Source: an uncultured Prevotella sp.
Lineage (GTDB): Bacteria; Bacteroidota; Bacteroidia; Bacteroidales; Bacteroidaceae
Length of the DNA stretch: 44,251 bases
Direction: 5' to 3'
Assembly (NCBI GenBank): GCA_905234145.1
Contig: CAJOGK010000061.1
Coordinates: forward strand, 1 to 44,251
Each line of letters opens with the position of its first letter. The stretch's first letter is position 1. Shown here piece by piece: positions 9,024 through 19,283 of this stretch. Under the pieces are notes generated by a model. The model saw only the letters and a list, made by a program, of their open reading frames with translations, was not told where the DNA came from and searched no databases. A program made the translations under genes and the position numbers.

Positions 9024-11184
9024 TACGGACGATTCTTAATTTGTGTTCCCCAAGCAGAGGGCTCGCTACCCATTTCGAGTTCGAGCATGCCTCCCTTTAC
9101 GATGTCCTGATACAAGAGGTAAGACTTCGGATATGGCTTGCCATTGAGTTTGGCACTCTGCACGTAGATATTCTCCTTGCTATTGTTCTTAGCACGAATG
9201 GTAAAGGTCTTGCCATCGCCCACATTCACCGTAGCCTCATCGAAATGACGAATTTACCACCAGCGGGCTCTACCTGATAAAGTCCGATAGAAGAGAGGAC
9301 ATACCATGCTGACATCTGACCCACATCCTCATTACCGGAAAGGCCATCGTAGTCGTTGAAGTAGAGCTCCTTCATCGTCTGGCGAAGCAACTTTGCGGCC
9401 TTCCAGGGTTGGCCAATGTAGTTATACATATATATAATATGGTGGCTGGGCTCATTGCCATGAGCATAAGAACCTATCAGACCAGAGATATCGGGCGAAG
9501 CCTCAGCACCCATATCGCCACTAACAATAAAGAGCGAATCGAACTTCTCGACAAACTGCTTCTCGCCGCCAAAGAGACTTACTAATCCATGCACATCGTG
9601 AGGCACGAGCCAAGTATATTGCCATGCATTGCCCTCCGTATAGTCATCCTGACGATGGATAGTGTTAAAGGGATTGAAAGGCTCACGGAACTTGCCATCG
9701 CTACCCAGACCACGCATAAAACCTGTCTTCTTGTCGAAATAATGCTTATAGGAGCGACTGCGATTAAAGAAATACTTGTAATCGTCTTTCTTGCCTAAGA
9801 GTTTTGCCACTTTGGCGATACCATCGTCGGCGAGCGCATACTCCAAACCCTTCGCAACAGTCTCGAAAGTAGAGTCCTTGTCGTAAGGCAGGTAGTCGTA
9901 CTCCTTCAGTAGATTCATTCCTCGCTCGTCGAGCATCGCTGAGGTTTTCAGAGCCTTGAAGGCAGCCTCCTTGTCGTCTACAAAACCTTTCAGCACCATA
10001 TCAGCCAGAACGACAGCACCAGGATTTCCCACCATACAATCAGTTTCGTTACCCATCAGATGCCATACAGGCAACTTACCCTGTTGCTCAAAGATATGCA
10101 TGAACGTTTCGGCCATATCTTTCTGCTTTTCCTGGTGGATGAGCGACATCAAAGGATGTACGGCACGATAGGTATCCCAAAGCGAGAAGGTAGTATAATT
10201 GGTAAAATCGCCCTTATATACCTTGCCATCCGCACCACGATAATTGCCAGTGACATCGCAGAACACAGAGGGGGCTGTCATCGTGTGATACATCGCCGTA
10301 TAGAAAATCGTGCGAATAGTGTCGTCTTCCGTATCAACGGCTATCTTACCCAGTTCCTCGTTCCAAGCAGCAGCAGCAGCAGCTACAGTAGCCTTGAAAT
10401 CCCAACCTGGGAGTTCGGCCTTCATGTTGGCCTTCGCATCGTCGATGCTGGAAGCCGAGAGGGCACATTTCACCAACACTGGTTTAGAAACATCCTCGAT
10501 GGTTACGACCATAATGGTATCACCCTGTTGCTTCTTGATCTTCACAGGCGTAGAGAATTCAGCTGCGAAGAACACATGCTGATTTTTTGCCCAACCCTCT
10601 GAACGGCGGAAGCCTGTGATCAGGGTAGGACCTTCCTGTTTGATGCTACTTTCTGCCACATGATCCCAGCCGATGCCCTGCTTAAGATCGATGCGCATCA
10701 TCGCTCTGTTGACATCTGCACCAAAAGAATAGCGATGGAAGCCTACACGCTTTGTGGCTGTAAGTTCTACAAAGACGTTAGGTTCCTGTAGACGGATAGC
10801 ATAATAGCCTGGACGAACGGTCTCATTAGCATGCGAAAACTTCGCTTCTGTACGACAGCAGTGGGAAACAGGCAGGAAAGCTACATCGCCAAGGTCGCCG
10901 ATACCTGTACCACTGAGATGCATGTGACCAAAACCTATCAGCAAAGAGTCGCTGATATGATAACCAGAACACCAGTCCCAACCCTTGGTCTGCTCTGTGG
11001 GACCTAACTGTATCATGCCGAAAGGCACGTTAGCTCCCAAAAATACATGACCATGTCCACCTGTACCTATCCAAGGATTGACATAATCAGTGAACTTACT
11101 CTCGTGGTGATGGGCTTGAACAGATGCGGCAAAGCCTGCCATCAGTACCATCACCATCCATACTTTCATCTTTAAATTTTTCAT
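9023..11184 (-). pseudogene. GH92 alpha-mannosidase, frame-disrupted near the C terminus
   Basis: The main frame (11184-9226) encodes 652 residues, starting with a signal peptide (MKNLKMKVWMVMVLMAGFAASVQA). It has GH92 motifs: VNPWIGTGGHGHVFLGANVPFGM, TEGNAWQYTWLVPHDVHGL, YAHGNEPSHHIIYMYNYIGQPW, and GLSGNEDVGQMSAWYVLSSIGLY. GH92 enzymes are calcium-dependent inverting exo-alpha-mannosidases, often alpha-1,2 or alpha-1,3. After GGKFVI the frame breaks. The remaining ~66 residues (FDEATVNVGDGKTFTI and onward) lie in the -1 frame to 9023. The usual Gly-Ser-Pro-x-Phe between GGKFVI and DEAT is missing; restoring it takes 13 nt. The lesion spares the catalytic core but removes the end of the C-terminal domain. 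It is the second gene of the operon, 18 nt after GH2. Confidence 0.87.
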
Positions 11185-11202
11185 ATCGCTAGTAGTATTT
11201 AG

Positions 11203-14200
11203 TTATAATTGAGTCATTTCCACATGCACCTCCTGACCTCGTGCATCCTCTGCCTTCCATCGAATGGTGATGGTTGTGCTCTCGCCTGGCATCAGGGTAA
11301 CATAGTTGTCACTATAGATAGCAGGCAGAATCTGCTCGCCATCGGCTCCCTTCAGGTTCAGACGGAGGAATGGCGCTACCGATTTGCCCTTGTTGCGCAA
11401 GGTAACACGAGCTGTTTCGCCCTGAATAGTCACCTGTTGCTCTACATCGGCCTTTGGCAAGGTAGTAAGGGCACGATAGTTATTCTCCTCGCGACCCATG
11501 ATATAGAGGTTTTCGGATACGATGCCGCTCTTATCAGAGAGTTGCAGACGTACGAAGTAAACATCAGAAGGAGCCTGCTTAAGAATCTTTGCCAGTTTGA
11601 TCCACGATGTGGTGGTATCCTCGGCACTATTCATCTTGGCCTTTTGCTGGGCCACCTTCTTACCGTTCAGATCGAAAATAGTGGCGATGGCTGTGATAGC
11701 AGAACAGTTGCCAGCAGAGTGGTTAACGATCTCGATATCATCGGTGAGGGCATTATACTGGATATGCAGAGGTTCACAAGCCTTTTTCATGCCAAAGTAA
11801 GCTGCGGTAGGATCGAAGTAGTAATCGTAGGTTTGCCAAACCATTGAGGGCCAGCAAGCATGACTCATCCAGATGAGCAAGCCTGCACGACTCTTACTGG
11901 TAGACTCAAACATACCACGATAGCCATTGTAGTTAATCAGCTGAGCCCAACGTGCAAACTCCTCTGCACTCTTGGCCTCGCCCAAACCAGTAGCCACCAA
12001 GCCATTAAACTCTCTCGCACGCTGAGCACCCTGTAGAGTATAGTCATGCTGGCCCCACTGTACACTCTGTGGCCAAAGCGCCTCAGGACTGAATGTACGC
12101 TTCAAGCTCTCGATATTCATCACGTTAGGCATGCCTCGTTCTGTATGAATCTTACCAGACTGGCGAGCAAAGTACTCCTTCATAGGCAGGGCCCAATAAG
12201 GACCGTGGCCACTGACGCCATCATCGGCAGAGCTGGAGATAAACTCCAAACCAGGGGTGAGGTCGCGAACGTATTCACGCAACTTCCGATCGATTGCCTC
12301 TGGTGGGAAGCCCTCGTTACGACCACACCAGATACCAATGCTGGCATGACTACGGATACGACGCATGTAATCCTCGGCATTGCTCAAGAAAAGCAGATCG
12401 TCGTATGGATCCGGCCCGTCAGCAGGATTGGCCAACCAGAAGTCCTGCCAAATCATCAGACCATGACGATCGCAAGCCTCATAGAACGACTCATCGCCAA
12501 TCTGACCCACCCAGTTGCGAATCATCGTGCAGTTCATCTCCTTATGGTAACCCACGGTGATGTCGTACTCACGAGAACGATAAAGCAGGTTATGCTCATC
12601 GAAGCCCCAGTTGCCACCAAGTGGGATAAAGCGTCGACCGTTGATATACATACGAAGCGAATCCTTGGCATCAACATAAGTCATTTCGCGAAGACCTGCT
12701 TTGTAGCTGACGGTAGAACTCTGACCACGCTCTGGGGTAAATGTAAAGCCTGCGTCGTAGAGATAAGGCTCACCATAGCCATTAGGCCACCAGAGATGGA
12801 AATCGCTGTTGGTCAATTGCTTGTTGCAATGCGGACAAAAACTGATTTCCTTTTCCGTCTGAGCAGGGAGAGTCACTTCCTGTTCAAAGCTGATATCGCC
12901 AATCCAGCCTTTCAACGTACCCTTGACAGGTTTGGTATCGTGATTGCGCACAAAGACTGAAGGGCGAACGCTCGCTGTCTTCTGATCATCAGCCAGTTTG
13001 GTTTTCACGTATGGATCGCTCACGGTAACCATACCTGTAGAAGTAAGGTAAACCTCATTCCAGATACCCACCTCACGGCCACGAACACTGGTAATCCAGT
13101 CCCATCCGATGGTGGCATGGAACGTAGGATTATCGGCACCAAGGATACCACCATTAAACTGAGTGGTATTCTCGTCTTTCTCCTTCACTGCGCCAAAATG
13201 CGCATTACAGATCACCTCCACGGCAAGGTAGTTCTTACCCTTATTGAGCAAACCCGTTACATTAAACTTGCCACGCATAAAGGCACCCTCGATACGACCC
13301 AGGTATTGACCATTCAGATAGACATTGGCCTTCCAGTTGATGCCATCGAAGTTGAGCCACTGCTGATCGCCACCCAGATTATCGCTTACCTCGAACTCAT
13401 CGCGATACCAGAAATTGGAACGGAAGAAGGATTCAGATATCTGGTCTACATCGTCAGCATAGTTAGGATTAGGCACTGCACCTATATTGACATAAGAGGT
13501 AAGTACCGTTCCAGGAATGGTAGCCGCAATCCAAGCGCGACTATCAAAATCCTGAGAGGCAATCTTCTCGCCACGAGCCTTCACCTCAGAAGCACGTTGC
13601 AATTGCCAATTGCCACCACTCAGTTCATAGCGACCATTCTTCATGCCAGCGATGGCGTGAGGGGTATAGGCATTTGAAAGCACTTCCAATTCTCTAAGCG
13701 CATAACAACCTTCCTTACCAGCCTTGTGCATAGCCAAACGCACAAAGCGGGCGTTGGTTTTGGGAGCAAACTTTCGCCAAGTTTGGGCATCATCCGAAAC
13801 CTCTATGTCGAATGACTCTGGCGCGATGTACCAATCAAGTTGCACTTTTTCGATAGGGAGCACTTTACCCAAATCGGTACAAAGCCATTGTTCTCCACCA
13901 CCATTGCTCATCCACATGCTATCAAATACCTGTGAAGGCATAACCTCAATATAACTACCATTGGCATCTTCGAACTCCAGTTCGTTGACATCCCAACGAG
14001 CAGCACCTGCCATCTCAAGCACGAGACGGAAATACTGGGTATCGACGGGTTTCTCAAAGCGCAAGAGCTCATCGAGTACCGTAGCGGGAAGCAAGCTCTC
14101 GTCTGTTTGCTTGTTGGGGTCGGAGTGCAACTTATAATGCAAGGGTTTGCCAGGGATGCCATCACCTTTCAAAGTACTGAAGGTTTGCCAAACGTTACCA

Positions 14201-14691
14201 TCATCCGACACCTCGCAACGGATGGTATAACCCTTGGTAGCCAACTTGTCGTCGAACATCATCGTGCCTTTCAATTTCAGTTGTCTGGCTTTCAAGCTCA
14301 TTGCCCCTTGCCAGTGGTATTCCAACCAAGTCTTGTCACCCATCAGGATGTTTCTCGAATAAGGTCCACCATCGATGGCCCACTCTGCCTCTTTGCGTGG
14401 CAACTCACCTGCCGGTGTCGACACCTTTAATAAGGTAGGCTCAGATTTGTCACAGATACCATCAGTAACCAAATGGGCCGTGTGGTTGTAGTCGCAAGCC
14501 GACGAAGCGTAAGCAGCCCTGTGGAGTGCCACATTCGTCAACGCCTGACCACCTTCCGCCCAACTAACCGTAGGGGCAAAATACTCACTTGAGGCACCAG
14601 GATATTGTCCGATACCTCTTGTATAATCTACCTTTTGCTGAGCCGATGCGCTCATTGCTACAAGACAAAACATAAATGCTAAATGCTTCAT
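11203..14691 (-). CDS. GH2 enzyme of the exo-beta-glucosaminidase / endo-beta-mannosidase type, with discoidin-like N-terminal domains
   Basis: This is a 1162-residue secreted protein (signal MKHLAFMFCLVAMSASAQ). The first ~340 residues look like two F5/8 type C (discoidin-like) modules (VSDDGNVWQTF and VSDDAQTWRKFAP mark them). Then come the GH2 sugar-binding, immunoglobulin-like and barrel domains (WWPNGYGEPYLYD, GGNWGFDEHNLLYRSREYD). The acid/base Glu is E793 in GRNE. The likely nucleophile is E929 in GMFEST, set before LLIWMSHACWPSMVW. That layout matches the GH2 clade of CsxA-type exo-beta-glucosaminidases and plant mannosylglycoprotein endo-beta-mannosidase, not LacZ. Beside GH92 and GH125, removal of the core beta-mannose of N-glycans is the likeliest role, but exo-glucosaminidase is possible. 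It leads the minus-strand operon. Confidence 0.87.
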   Translation of the reverse strand: MKHLAFMFCLVAMSASAQQKVDYTRGIGQYPGASSEYFAPTVSWAEGGQALTNVALHRAAYASSACDYNHTAHLVTDGICDKSEPTLLKVSTPAGELPRKEAEWAIDGGPYSRNILMGDKTWLEYHWQGAMSLKARQLKLKGTMMFDDKLATKGYTIRCEVSDDGNVWQTFSTLKGDGIPGKPLHYKLHSDPNKQTDESLLPATVLDELLRFEKPVDTQYFRLVLEMAGAARWDVNELEFEDANGSYIEVMPSQVFDSMWMSNGGGEQWLCTDLGKVLPIEKVQLDWYIAPESFDIEVSDDAQTWRKFAPKTNARFVRLAMHKAGKEGCYALRELEVLSNAYTPHAIAGMKNGRYELSGGNWQLQRASEVKARGEKIASQDFDSRAWIAATIPGTVLTSYVNIGAVPNPNYADDVDQISESFFRSNFWYRDEFEVSDNLGGDQQWLNFDGINWKANVYLNGQYLGRIEGAFMRGKFNVTGLLNKGKNYLAVEVICNAHFGAVKEKDENTTQFNGGILGADNPTFHATIGWDWITSVRGREVGIWNEVYLTSTGMVTVSDPYVKTKLADDQKTASVRPSVFVRNHDTKPVKGTLKGWIGDISFEQEVTLPAQTEKEISFCPHCNKQLTNSDFHLWWPNGYGEPYLYDAGFTFTPERGQSSTVSYKAGLREMTYVDAKDSLRMYINGRRFIPLGGNWGFDEHNLLYRSREYDITVGYHKEMNCTMIRNWVGQIGDESFYEACDRHGLMIWQDFWLANPADGPDPYDDLLFLSNAEDYMRRIRSHASIGIWCGRNEGFPPEAIDRKLREYVRDLTPGLEFISSSADDGVSGHGPYWALPMKEYFARQSGKIHTERGMPNVMNIESLKRTFSPEALWPQSVQWGQHDYTLQGAQRAREFNGLVATGLGEAKSAEEFARWAQLINYNGYRGMFESTSKSRAGLLIWMSHACWPSMVWQTYDYYFDPTAAYFGMKKACEPLHIQYNALTDDIEIVNHSAGNCSAITAIATIFDLNGKKVAQQKAKMNSAEDTTTSWIKLAKILKQAPSDVYFVRLQLSDKSGIVSENLYIMGREENNYRALTTLPKADVEQQVTIQGETARVTLRNKGKSVAPFLRLNLKGADGEQILPAIYSDNYVTLMPGESTTITIRWKAEDARGQEVHVEMTQL

Positions 14692-14719
14692 ATCGTTTTT
14701 AGTTAATCACTTTCTGCTG

Positions 14720-14727
14720 CAAAGTTA
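14720..14727 (-). promoter_or_regulatory. -7 promoter box of the GH2-GH92-GH125 operon
   Basis: TAACTTTG on the minus strand matches TAnnTTTG, 28 nt upstream of the GH2 ATG. It is divergent from the GH18 promoter, with about 43 bp between the two boxes. Confidence 0.6.
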
Positions 14728-14770
14728 CATTTTTTTTTGAATATATGGTTCTAATTTCCATCTTTTTTTA

Positions 14771-14778
14771 TATCTTTG
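14771..14778 (+). promoter_or_regulatory. -7 promoter box of the GH18-GH29-GH97-GH65 operon
   Basis: TATCTTTG matches TAnnTTTG, 27 nt before the GH18 ATG. No clear -33 TTTG at the usual spacing is seen, so an activator may be needed. The 15-bp element of the susC promoters is absent here. Confidence 0.6.
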
Positions 14779-14805
14779 CACCTGTCTATCAATAACTAAA
14801 ACAAA

Positions 14806-15795
14806 ATGAGAAAACTATTCATTGTAGCAGCTATGCTGATGGCATCGATGTTTGCCAACGCTGAGAACATTATCGTGGCTTACGTTACTGCAGGTAGTAA
14901 CGAGGTGCCCGACCCCACTGTGATGACCCATATCAACTACGCTTTCGGGGGTGTAAACCAAACCTTCAATGGCGTAAATGTAGGCAATCCCGATCGCTTG
15001 AGAATGATTGTGGGACTAAAACAATACAATCCCAAACTAAAGGTGTTGTTGTCGATTGGTGGTTGGACGAGTGGAAGATTCAGTGAGATGGCTGCAACCA
15101 GCGAAAACAGGAAAGCGTTTGCCAAAGACTGCAAACGCATCGTTGACGAGTTCGGACTCGATGGCATCGATATGGATTGGGAATACCCCACATCGAGCGA
15201 AGCTGGTATTTCTTCATCACCAGAGGATACAGACAACTTTACCCTCCTGATGGCAGAATTGCGAAAAGTGTTGGGCAAAGATAAACTGCTCACTGCTGCC
15301 ACCATTTGCAACGCAAAGTACATCGACTTTAAGAACTGTCTGAAATACATGGATTTTGTAAATGTGATGTCGTATGATATGAGCGACCCCAACAAGCAGC
15401 ACCATGCAGCTCTCTATCCATCGCCCATCTCTGGTTATTGCACTGGTTCAGAAGCCGTTGAAGCACATCTGAAGGCTGGTGTCCCCAAGGAGAAACTCGT
15501 GATGGGTATGCCTTTCTATGCCAAGGGTCGTCGCTCTGATCCCGGGGTGGACGAGTACTTGCGTACTGGGGTACTCCCCAAAGGCTATCAGCATTGCTAT
15601 AGCGAGGAGGCACAAGCAGCTTACATCGCCAACGAGAAAGGTGAGTTCGTATGGGCCTATGAAACTGTACGCTCACTCACAGCTAAATGCAAATATATCC
15701 TCGACAATAACCTGAGAGGAGGCATGTATTGGGACTATGTAAGCGACAGAACGGGCGAATTCCGCACCACTCTCGCTGACCTATTATTAAAATAA
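14806..15795 (+). CDS. GH18 chitinase / endo-beta-N-acetylglucosaminidase-like enzyme
   Basis: This is a 329-residue protein with a signal peptide (MRKLFIVAAMLMASMFANAE) and a single GH18 barrel. The motifs are LLSIGGWTSGRFS (strand 3), the catalytic DGIDMDWEYP (DxxDxDxE, acid Glu near residue 126), VNVMSYDM, and LVMGMPFYAKGR. There is no binding module. GH18 enzymes hydrolyse the GlcNAc-beta-1,4-GlcNAc bond of chitin or of the N-glycan core. The sequence reads more like the chitinase branch than classical EndoH. In this setting, chitobiose core or chito-oligosaccharide cleavage is the likely task. It heads the plus-strand enzyme operon, 26 nt before GH29. Confidence 0.9.
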   Translation: MRKLFIVAAMLMASMFANAENIIVAYVTAGSNEVPDPTVMTHINYAFGGVNQTFNGVNVGNPDRLRMIVGLKQYNPKLKVLLSIGGWTSGRFSEMAATSENRKAFAKDCKRIVDEFGLDGIDMDWEYPTSSEAGISSSPEDTDNFTLLMAELRKVLGKDKLLTAATICNAKYIDFKNCLKYMDFVNVMSYDMSDPNKQHHAALYPSPISGYCTGSEAVEAHLKAGVPKEKLVMGMPFYAKGRRSDPGVDEYLRTGVLPKGYQHCYSEEAQAAYIANEKGEFVWAYETVRSLTAKCKYILDNNLRGGMYWDYVSDRTGEFRTTLADLLLK

Positions 15796-15821
15796 GTATA
15801 CATTATTATATATAGAAGACT

Positions 15822-17175
15822 ATGAAACAGAAAGTATTACTACTAACACTTGGACTGATGCTCTGTTTGACAACGAGCGCCCAAGAAAATGAAATTCACC
15901 AGCGTTCAGAGGTATACGAATGGCCCACTGACCCTTTGGTTGTGAAAAACCTGAAAGCCTGGCAAGACCCTCTTCCACTGGGGACTCTACTCAGTACCTG
16001 GCATGGTAGAATCGTGGGCTATCTGCGATGAGAACTGGATTACTCGCGATACCACCCGAACCTACCAGCAATATATGGATTGGTACTTTGGACTCGCTGA
16101 ACAACTAAAGCCCACTAAGTTCGACCCTCAGCAATGGGCCACAGCATGTAGCAATGCCGGTATGAAGTACATGATCTTTACCACCAAGCATCACGATGGT
16201 TTCTGTATGTTCGACTCACAACAGACAGATTTTACCATTGCCAAGCATGCCTTTAAGGACGATCCCCGTCGTGATGTGCTTAAACATGTGCTCGATGCCT
16301 TCAGAGCCCAGCATTTTACCATCGGTACCTATTTCTCGAAGCCAGACTGGCATTCGCAAGACTACTGGTGGGATGTGTATGCCAAGAAGGGGCGCAACGT
16401 AAACTACCCTATCGATCAGCATCCACAGCGATGGCAGAACTATAAGAAGTTTACCCATAACCAGATTAACGAAATCCTCTCACGCTATGGCAAGGTGGAC
16501 ATCCTTTGGCTCGATGGTGGTTGGGTTGCCAAGGAGAACAAAGGTCAGGACCTCGATATGCCCGAACTCGCCCGTATCGCTCGTAGTAACCAGCCTGGTA
16601 TCCTCATCGTCGATCGTACCATTCATGGTCCTTACGAGAACTATCAGACGCCAGAGCGCACCATCCCTGAGACACAGCTCAACTTCCCTTGGGAGAGTTG
16701 TATCACGCTGAGTGATGATTGGGGCTGGGTTCCTCGTCCTCGTTTTAAGAGTCCTGAGAAAGTGATTGGCATCTTGATAGAGATCGTAGCCAAGGGAGGT
16801 AACTTGGTACTTGGCGTAGGTCCTACCCCAGAGGGACTGATTGAGCCAGAGGCTGTGAATAGATTACAAAAGATTGGTGAGTGGCTAAAAGCCAACGGCA
16901 AGGCCATCTATAATACCACGATTACACCTCACTTTAATGAAGGCAACGTATGGTTTACAAAGGCCAAGGATGATAGTCGCTATTATGCCATCTATCGTCT
17001 GAACGATGGCGAGCAGTTGCCCTCTACTATCAGTTGGAGCGAAAATTTGCCTAAGAAGAGCATCCGCTTGGTAAGCAACGGCAAACGTGTGAAGTATAAG
17101 ATCAGTGAGAATTGCGTGACCGTATACCTACCTAAAGGTCTGCCAAAAGAATCACTCGCCCTGGAAATTGAATAG
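15822..17175 (+). pseudogene. GH29 alpha-L-fucosidase, frame-disrupted near the N terminus
   Basis: A short first frame (15822-16031) gives a signal peptide (MKQKVLLLTLGLMLCLTTSAQ) and WPTDPLVVKNLKAWQD. The rest is in the +1 frame to 17175: LFHWGLYSVPGMVESWAI, FTTKHHDGFCMFDS, the nucleophile Asp in VDILWLDGGW, YQTPERTIPE and GGNLVLGVGPTPEGLIE. GH29 proteins normally have Asp-x-Lys-Phe-Gly-x before the FHWG/IHWG motif. Here one base remains between the Asp codon (15964-15966) and the Leu-Phe-His-Trp codons, so about 14 nt are missing at 15967. The family removes alpha-L-fucose with retention. Without frame repair the secreted enzyme is not made, though the ATG at 16003 could start a signal-less fragment. 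Confidence 0.87.
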
Positions 17176-17181
17176 ACAAAT

Positions 17182-19275
17182 ATGAAGAAGCTTATAACAC
17201 TTATCATTTGTATGTTTCCTTTGCTGTCATTAGCAGAGGAAGTAATATCACCCAATGGAGTTTTAAAGGCAAAGTTCTACGTCAGCGAAGGTAAGATGAC
17301 CTATGAACTATTTTTTCATGAAAAGGTCATTGTAAAGCCGTCACATCTAGGTTTAGAATTTATCAACTGGCCAAGCATGATGGAGGATTTTGAAATGGGC
17401 GAGGTGGAGTATTCTTCTTTCGACGAAACTTGGAAGCCTGTATGGGGAGAGACCTCCTCTATACGCAACCACTACAATGAGATGAAAGTCACTGTGCGTC
17501 AACAATCGACAAACAGACATCTTATTATACGTCTCCGCATTTTCAACGAAGGCCTTGGTTTACGATATGAATTTCCACGGCAAGAAGGCCTTGATAACGT
17601 AAAAATCAAAGAAGAGCACACAGAGTTTGCAATGACAGGTGATCATACAGCTTACTGGATACCTGGCGATTACGATACCGACGAGTACGAATATTCTATA
17701 TCTCGATTGTCGGAAATTCGCAATCTTGAGGAAAAAGCACGTACTGAGAATGCAACTCAGACAGCCATCCCTGCTCCAAGCACACAGACCTCCTTGCTGA
17801 TGAAAACCGATGATGGCTTATACCTTAATATTCATGAAGCAGCTCTTGTAGACTACTCATGTATGCATCTCACGCTTGACGATAAGAAATTCGTTTTCAA
17901 AAGCATTCTCACCCCCGATTCCAAAGGTTTAAAGGGTTTTATCCGATGTCCTGCAGTTAGTCCTTGGCGAACAATTATGGTAACAGATGACGCTAGAGAA
18001 ATGCTGGCAAGCAAAATGATTCTTAATCTCAACGAACCCTGCAAACTTGAAGACACCTCATGGATTCACCCTGTAAAGTACATGGGTGTTTGGTGGGAGA
18101 TGATGACAGGTGCAGCTTCATGGGGATATGCTGATTTCCAGGCCATTAAACTAGGAGAAACTGATTATAAGAAACTGAAGCCTGCCGCAAATCACGCAGC
18201 CAATAATAACAATGTGAAGCGTTATATTGATTTCGCCAGCAAGCATGGCTTTAGCCAACTCCTTGTAGAAGGATGGAATGAAGGATGGGAAGATTCATGG
18301 CAAAAGTACGACAATTACAGCTTCACAAAAGCATACCCTGATTTCAACGTAAAGGAGTTACAAGCTTATGCAAAAGCACATGGTATGAAACTGATGATGC
18401 ACCACGAAACATCTGCTTCCGTTTTTAATTATGAACGCCAGCTACAAGATGCATATCGTTTTGCTCGTGACAATGGCTATGATGTGGTAAAAAGTGGATA
18501 TGTGGGTAATATCTTCCCTTATGGAGGGCACCACTTTGATCAATGGATGAACAATCACTATCTTTATTGTATAAAAGAAGGGGCAAAATACCATTTGATG
18601 ATCAATGGTCATGAAGCTGTACGACCTACAGGACTTTGCCGCACCTATCCAAATATGATTGGTAATGAATCTGCAAGAGGTATGGAGTTTCAAGCCACTA
18701 CAGGATGCGAACCTAAACATGTTTGTATCTTACCCTTTACACGCTTACAAGGTGGCCCAATGGATTACACACCTGGCATTTTAGAAATGGATGTATCCAA
18801 AGTGAACCCCAACAATCATGCCCATGTAAAGGCAACGGTATGCAACCAATTAGCTCTTTACGTCACTTTATATAGTCCATTACAAATGGCTGCTGACGTT
18901 CCTGAAAGCTATGAACGTTATGCTGATGCATTTAAGTTTATTGAAGATGTCGCTATTGATTGGGACGAGAGCATTTACCTAGAGGCAGAACCTGCTGAGT
19001 TTATTACTGTAGCCAGGAAGGCCAAAGGTAAGGATGACTGGTATATTGGTAGCGTTTCTGGGCAACACCCACACTCTTCTGACATTTCTTTATCTTTTCT
19101 TGATAAAGGACGCAACTATCTGGCTACCATTTACTGCGATGCCAAAGACGCAGACTATCGTAATAACCCCGCTTCTTACAATATTTACCAAAAGAAAGTC
19201 AATTCAAAGACTCGTCTGAAGTTACATACAGTTGAGAGTGGCGGATATGCCATTTCTATAAAACCTATAGAATAG
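17182..19275 (+). CDS. GH97 alpha-glucosidase of the inverting (SusB-like) type
   Basis: This is an intact 697-residue enzyme with a signal peptide (MKKLITLIICMFPLLSLAEE), close to the usual GH97 length. N-terminal sandwich motifs include VWGETSSIRNHYNEM and DHTAYWIPGDYDTDEYEY. The barrel has YMGVWWEMMTG, LLVEGWNEGWEDS, MMHHETSAS, VVKSGYVGNIFPYG, HEAVRPTGLCRTYPNMIGNESARG and RLQGGPMDYTPG. Retaining GH97 alpha-galactosidases carry a nucleophile Asp in a VDF-type motif; here that place reads KSGYVG, as in inverting SusB-type glucosidases. The glutamates in VEGW, HHET and GNES fit the base, calcium and acid roles known for SusB. The expected reaction is release of terminal alpha-glucose in the periplasm. 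It lies 6 nt after GH29 in the operon and resembles the GH97 half of the fusion at 37565. Confidence 0.92.
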   Translation: MKKLITLIICMFPLLSLAEEVISPNGVLKAKFYVSEGKMTYELFFHEKVIVKPSHLGLEFINWPSMMEDFEMGEVEYSSFDETWKPVWGETSSIRNHYNEMKVTVRQQSTNRHLIIRLRIFNEGLGLRYEFPRQEGLDNVKIKEEHTEFAMTGDHTAYWIPGDYDTDEYEYSISRLSEIRNLEEKARTENATQTAIPAPSTQTSLLMKTDDGLYLNIHEAALVDYSCMHLTLDDKKFVFKSILTPDSKGLKGFIRCPAVSPWRTIMVTDDAREMLASKMILNLNEPCKLEDTSWIHPVKYMGVWWEMMTGAASWGYADFQAIKLGETDYKKLKPAANHAANNNNVKRYIDFASKHGFSQLLVEGWNEGWEDSWQKYDNYSFTKAYPDFNVKELQAYAKAHGMKLMMHHETSASVFNYERQLQDAYRFARDNGYDVVKSGYVGNIFPYGGHHFDQWMNNHYLYCIKEGAKYHLMINGHEAVRPTGLCRTYPNMIGNESARGMEFQATTGCEPKHVCILPFTRLQGGPMDYTPGILEMDVSKVNPNNHAHVKATVCNQLALYVTLYSPLQMAADVPESYERYADAFKFIEDVAIDWDESIYLEAEPAEFITVARKAKGKDDWYIGSVSGQHPHSSDISLSFLDKGRNYLATIYCDAKDADYRNNPASYNIYQKKVNSKTRLKLHTVESGGYAISIKPIE

Positions 19276-19283
19276 AAGTTACT

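Noticed and set aside
9041..14430. Plus-strand open frames of 70-300 codons opposite GH125, GH92 and GH2
   Set aside because: They mirror the codon structure of the minus-strand enzymes, lack promoters and signals, and resemble no family. They are shadows.
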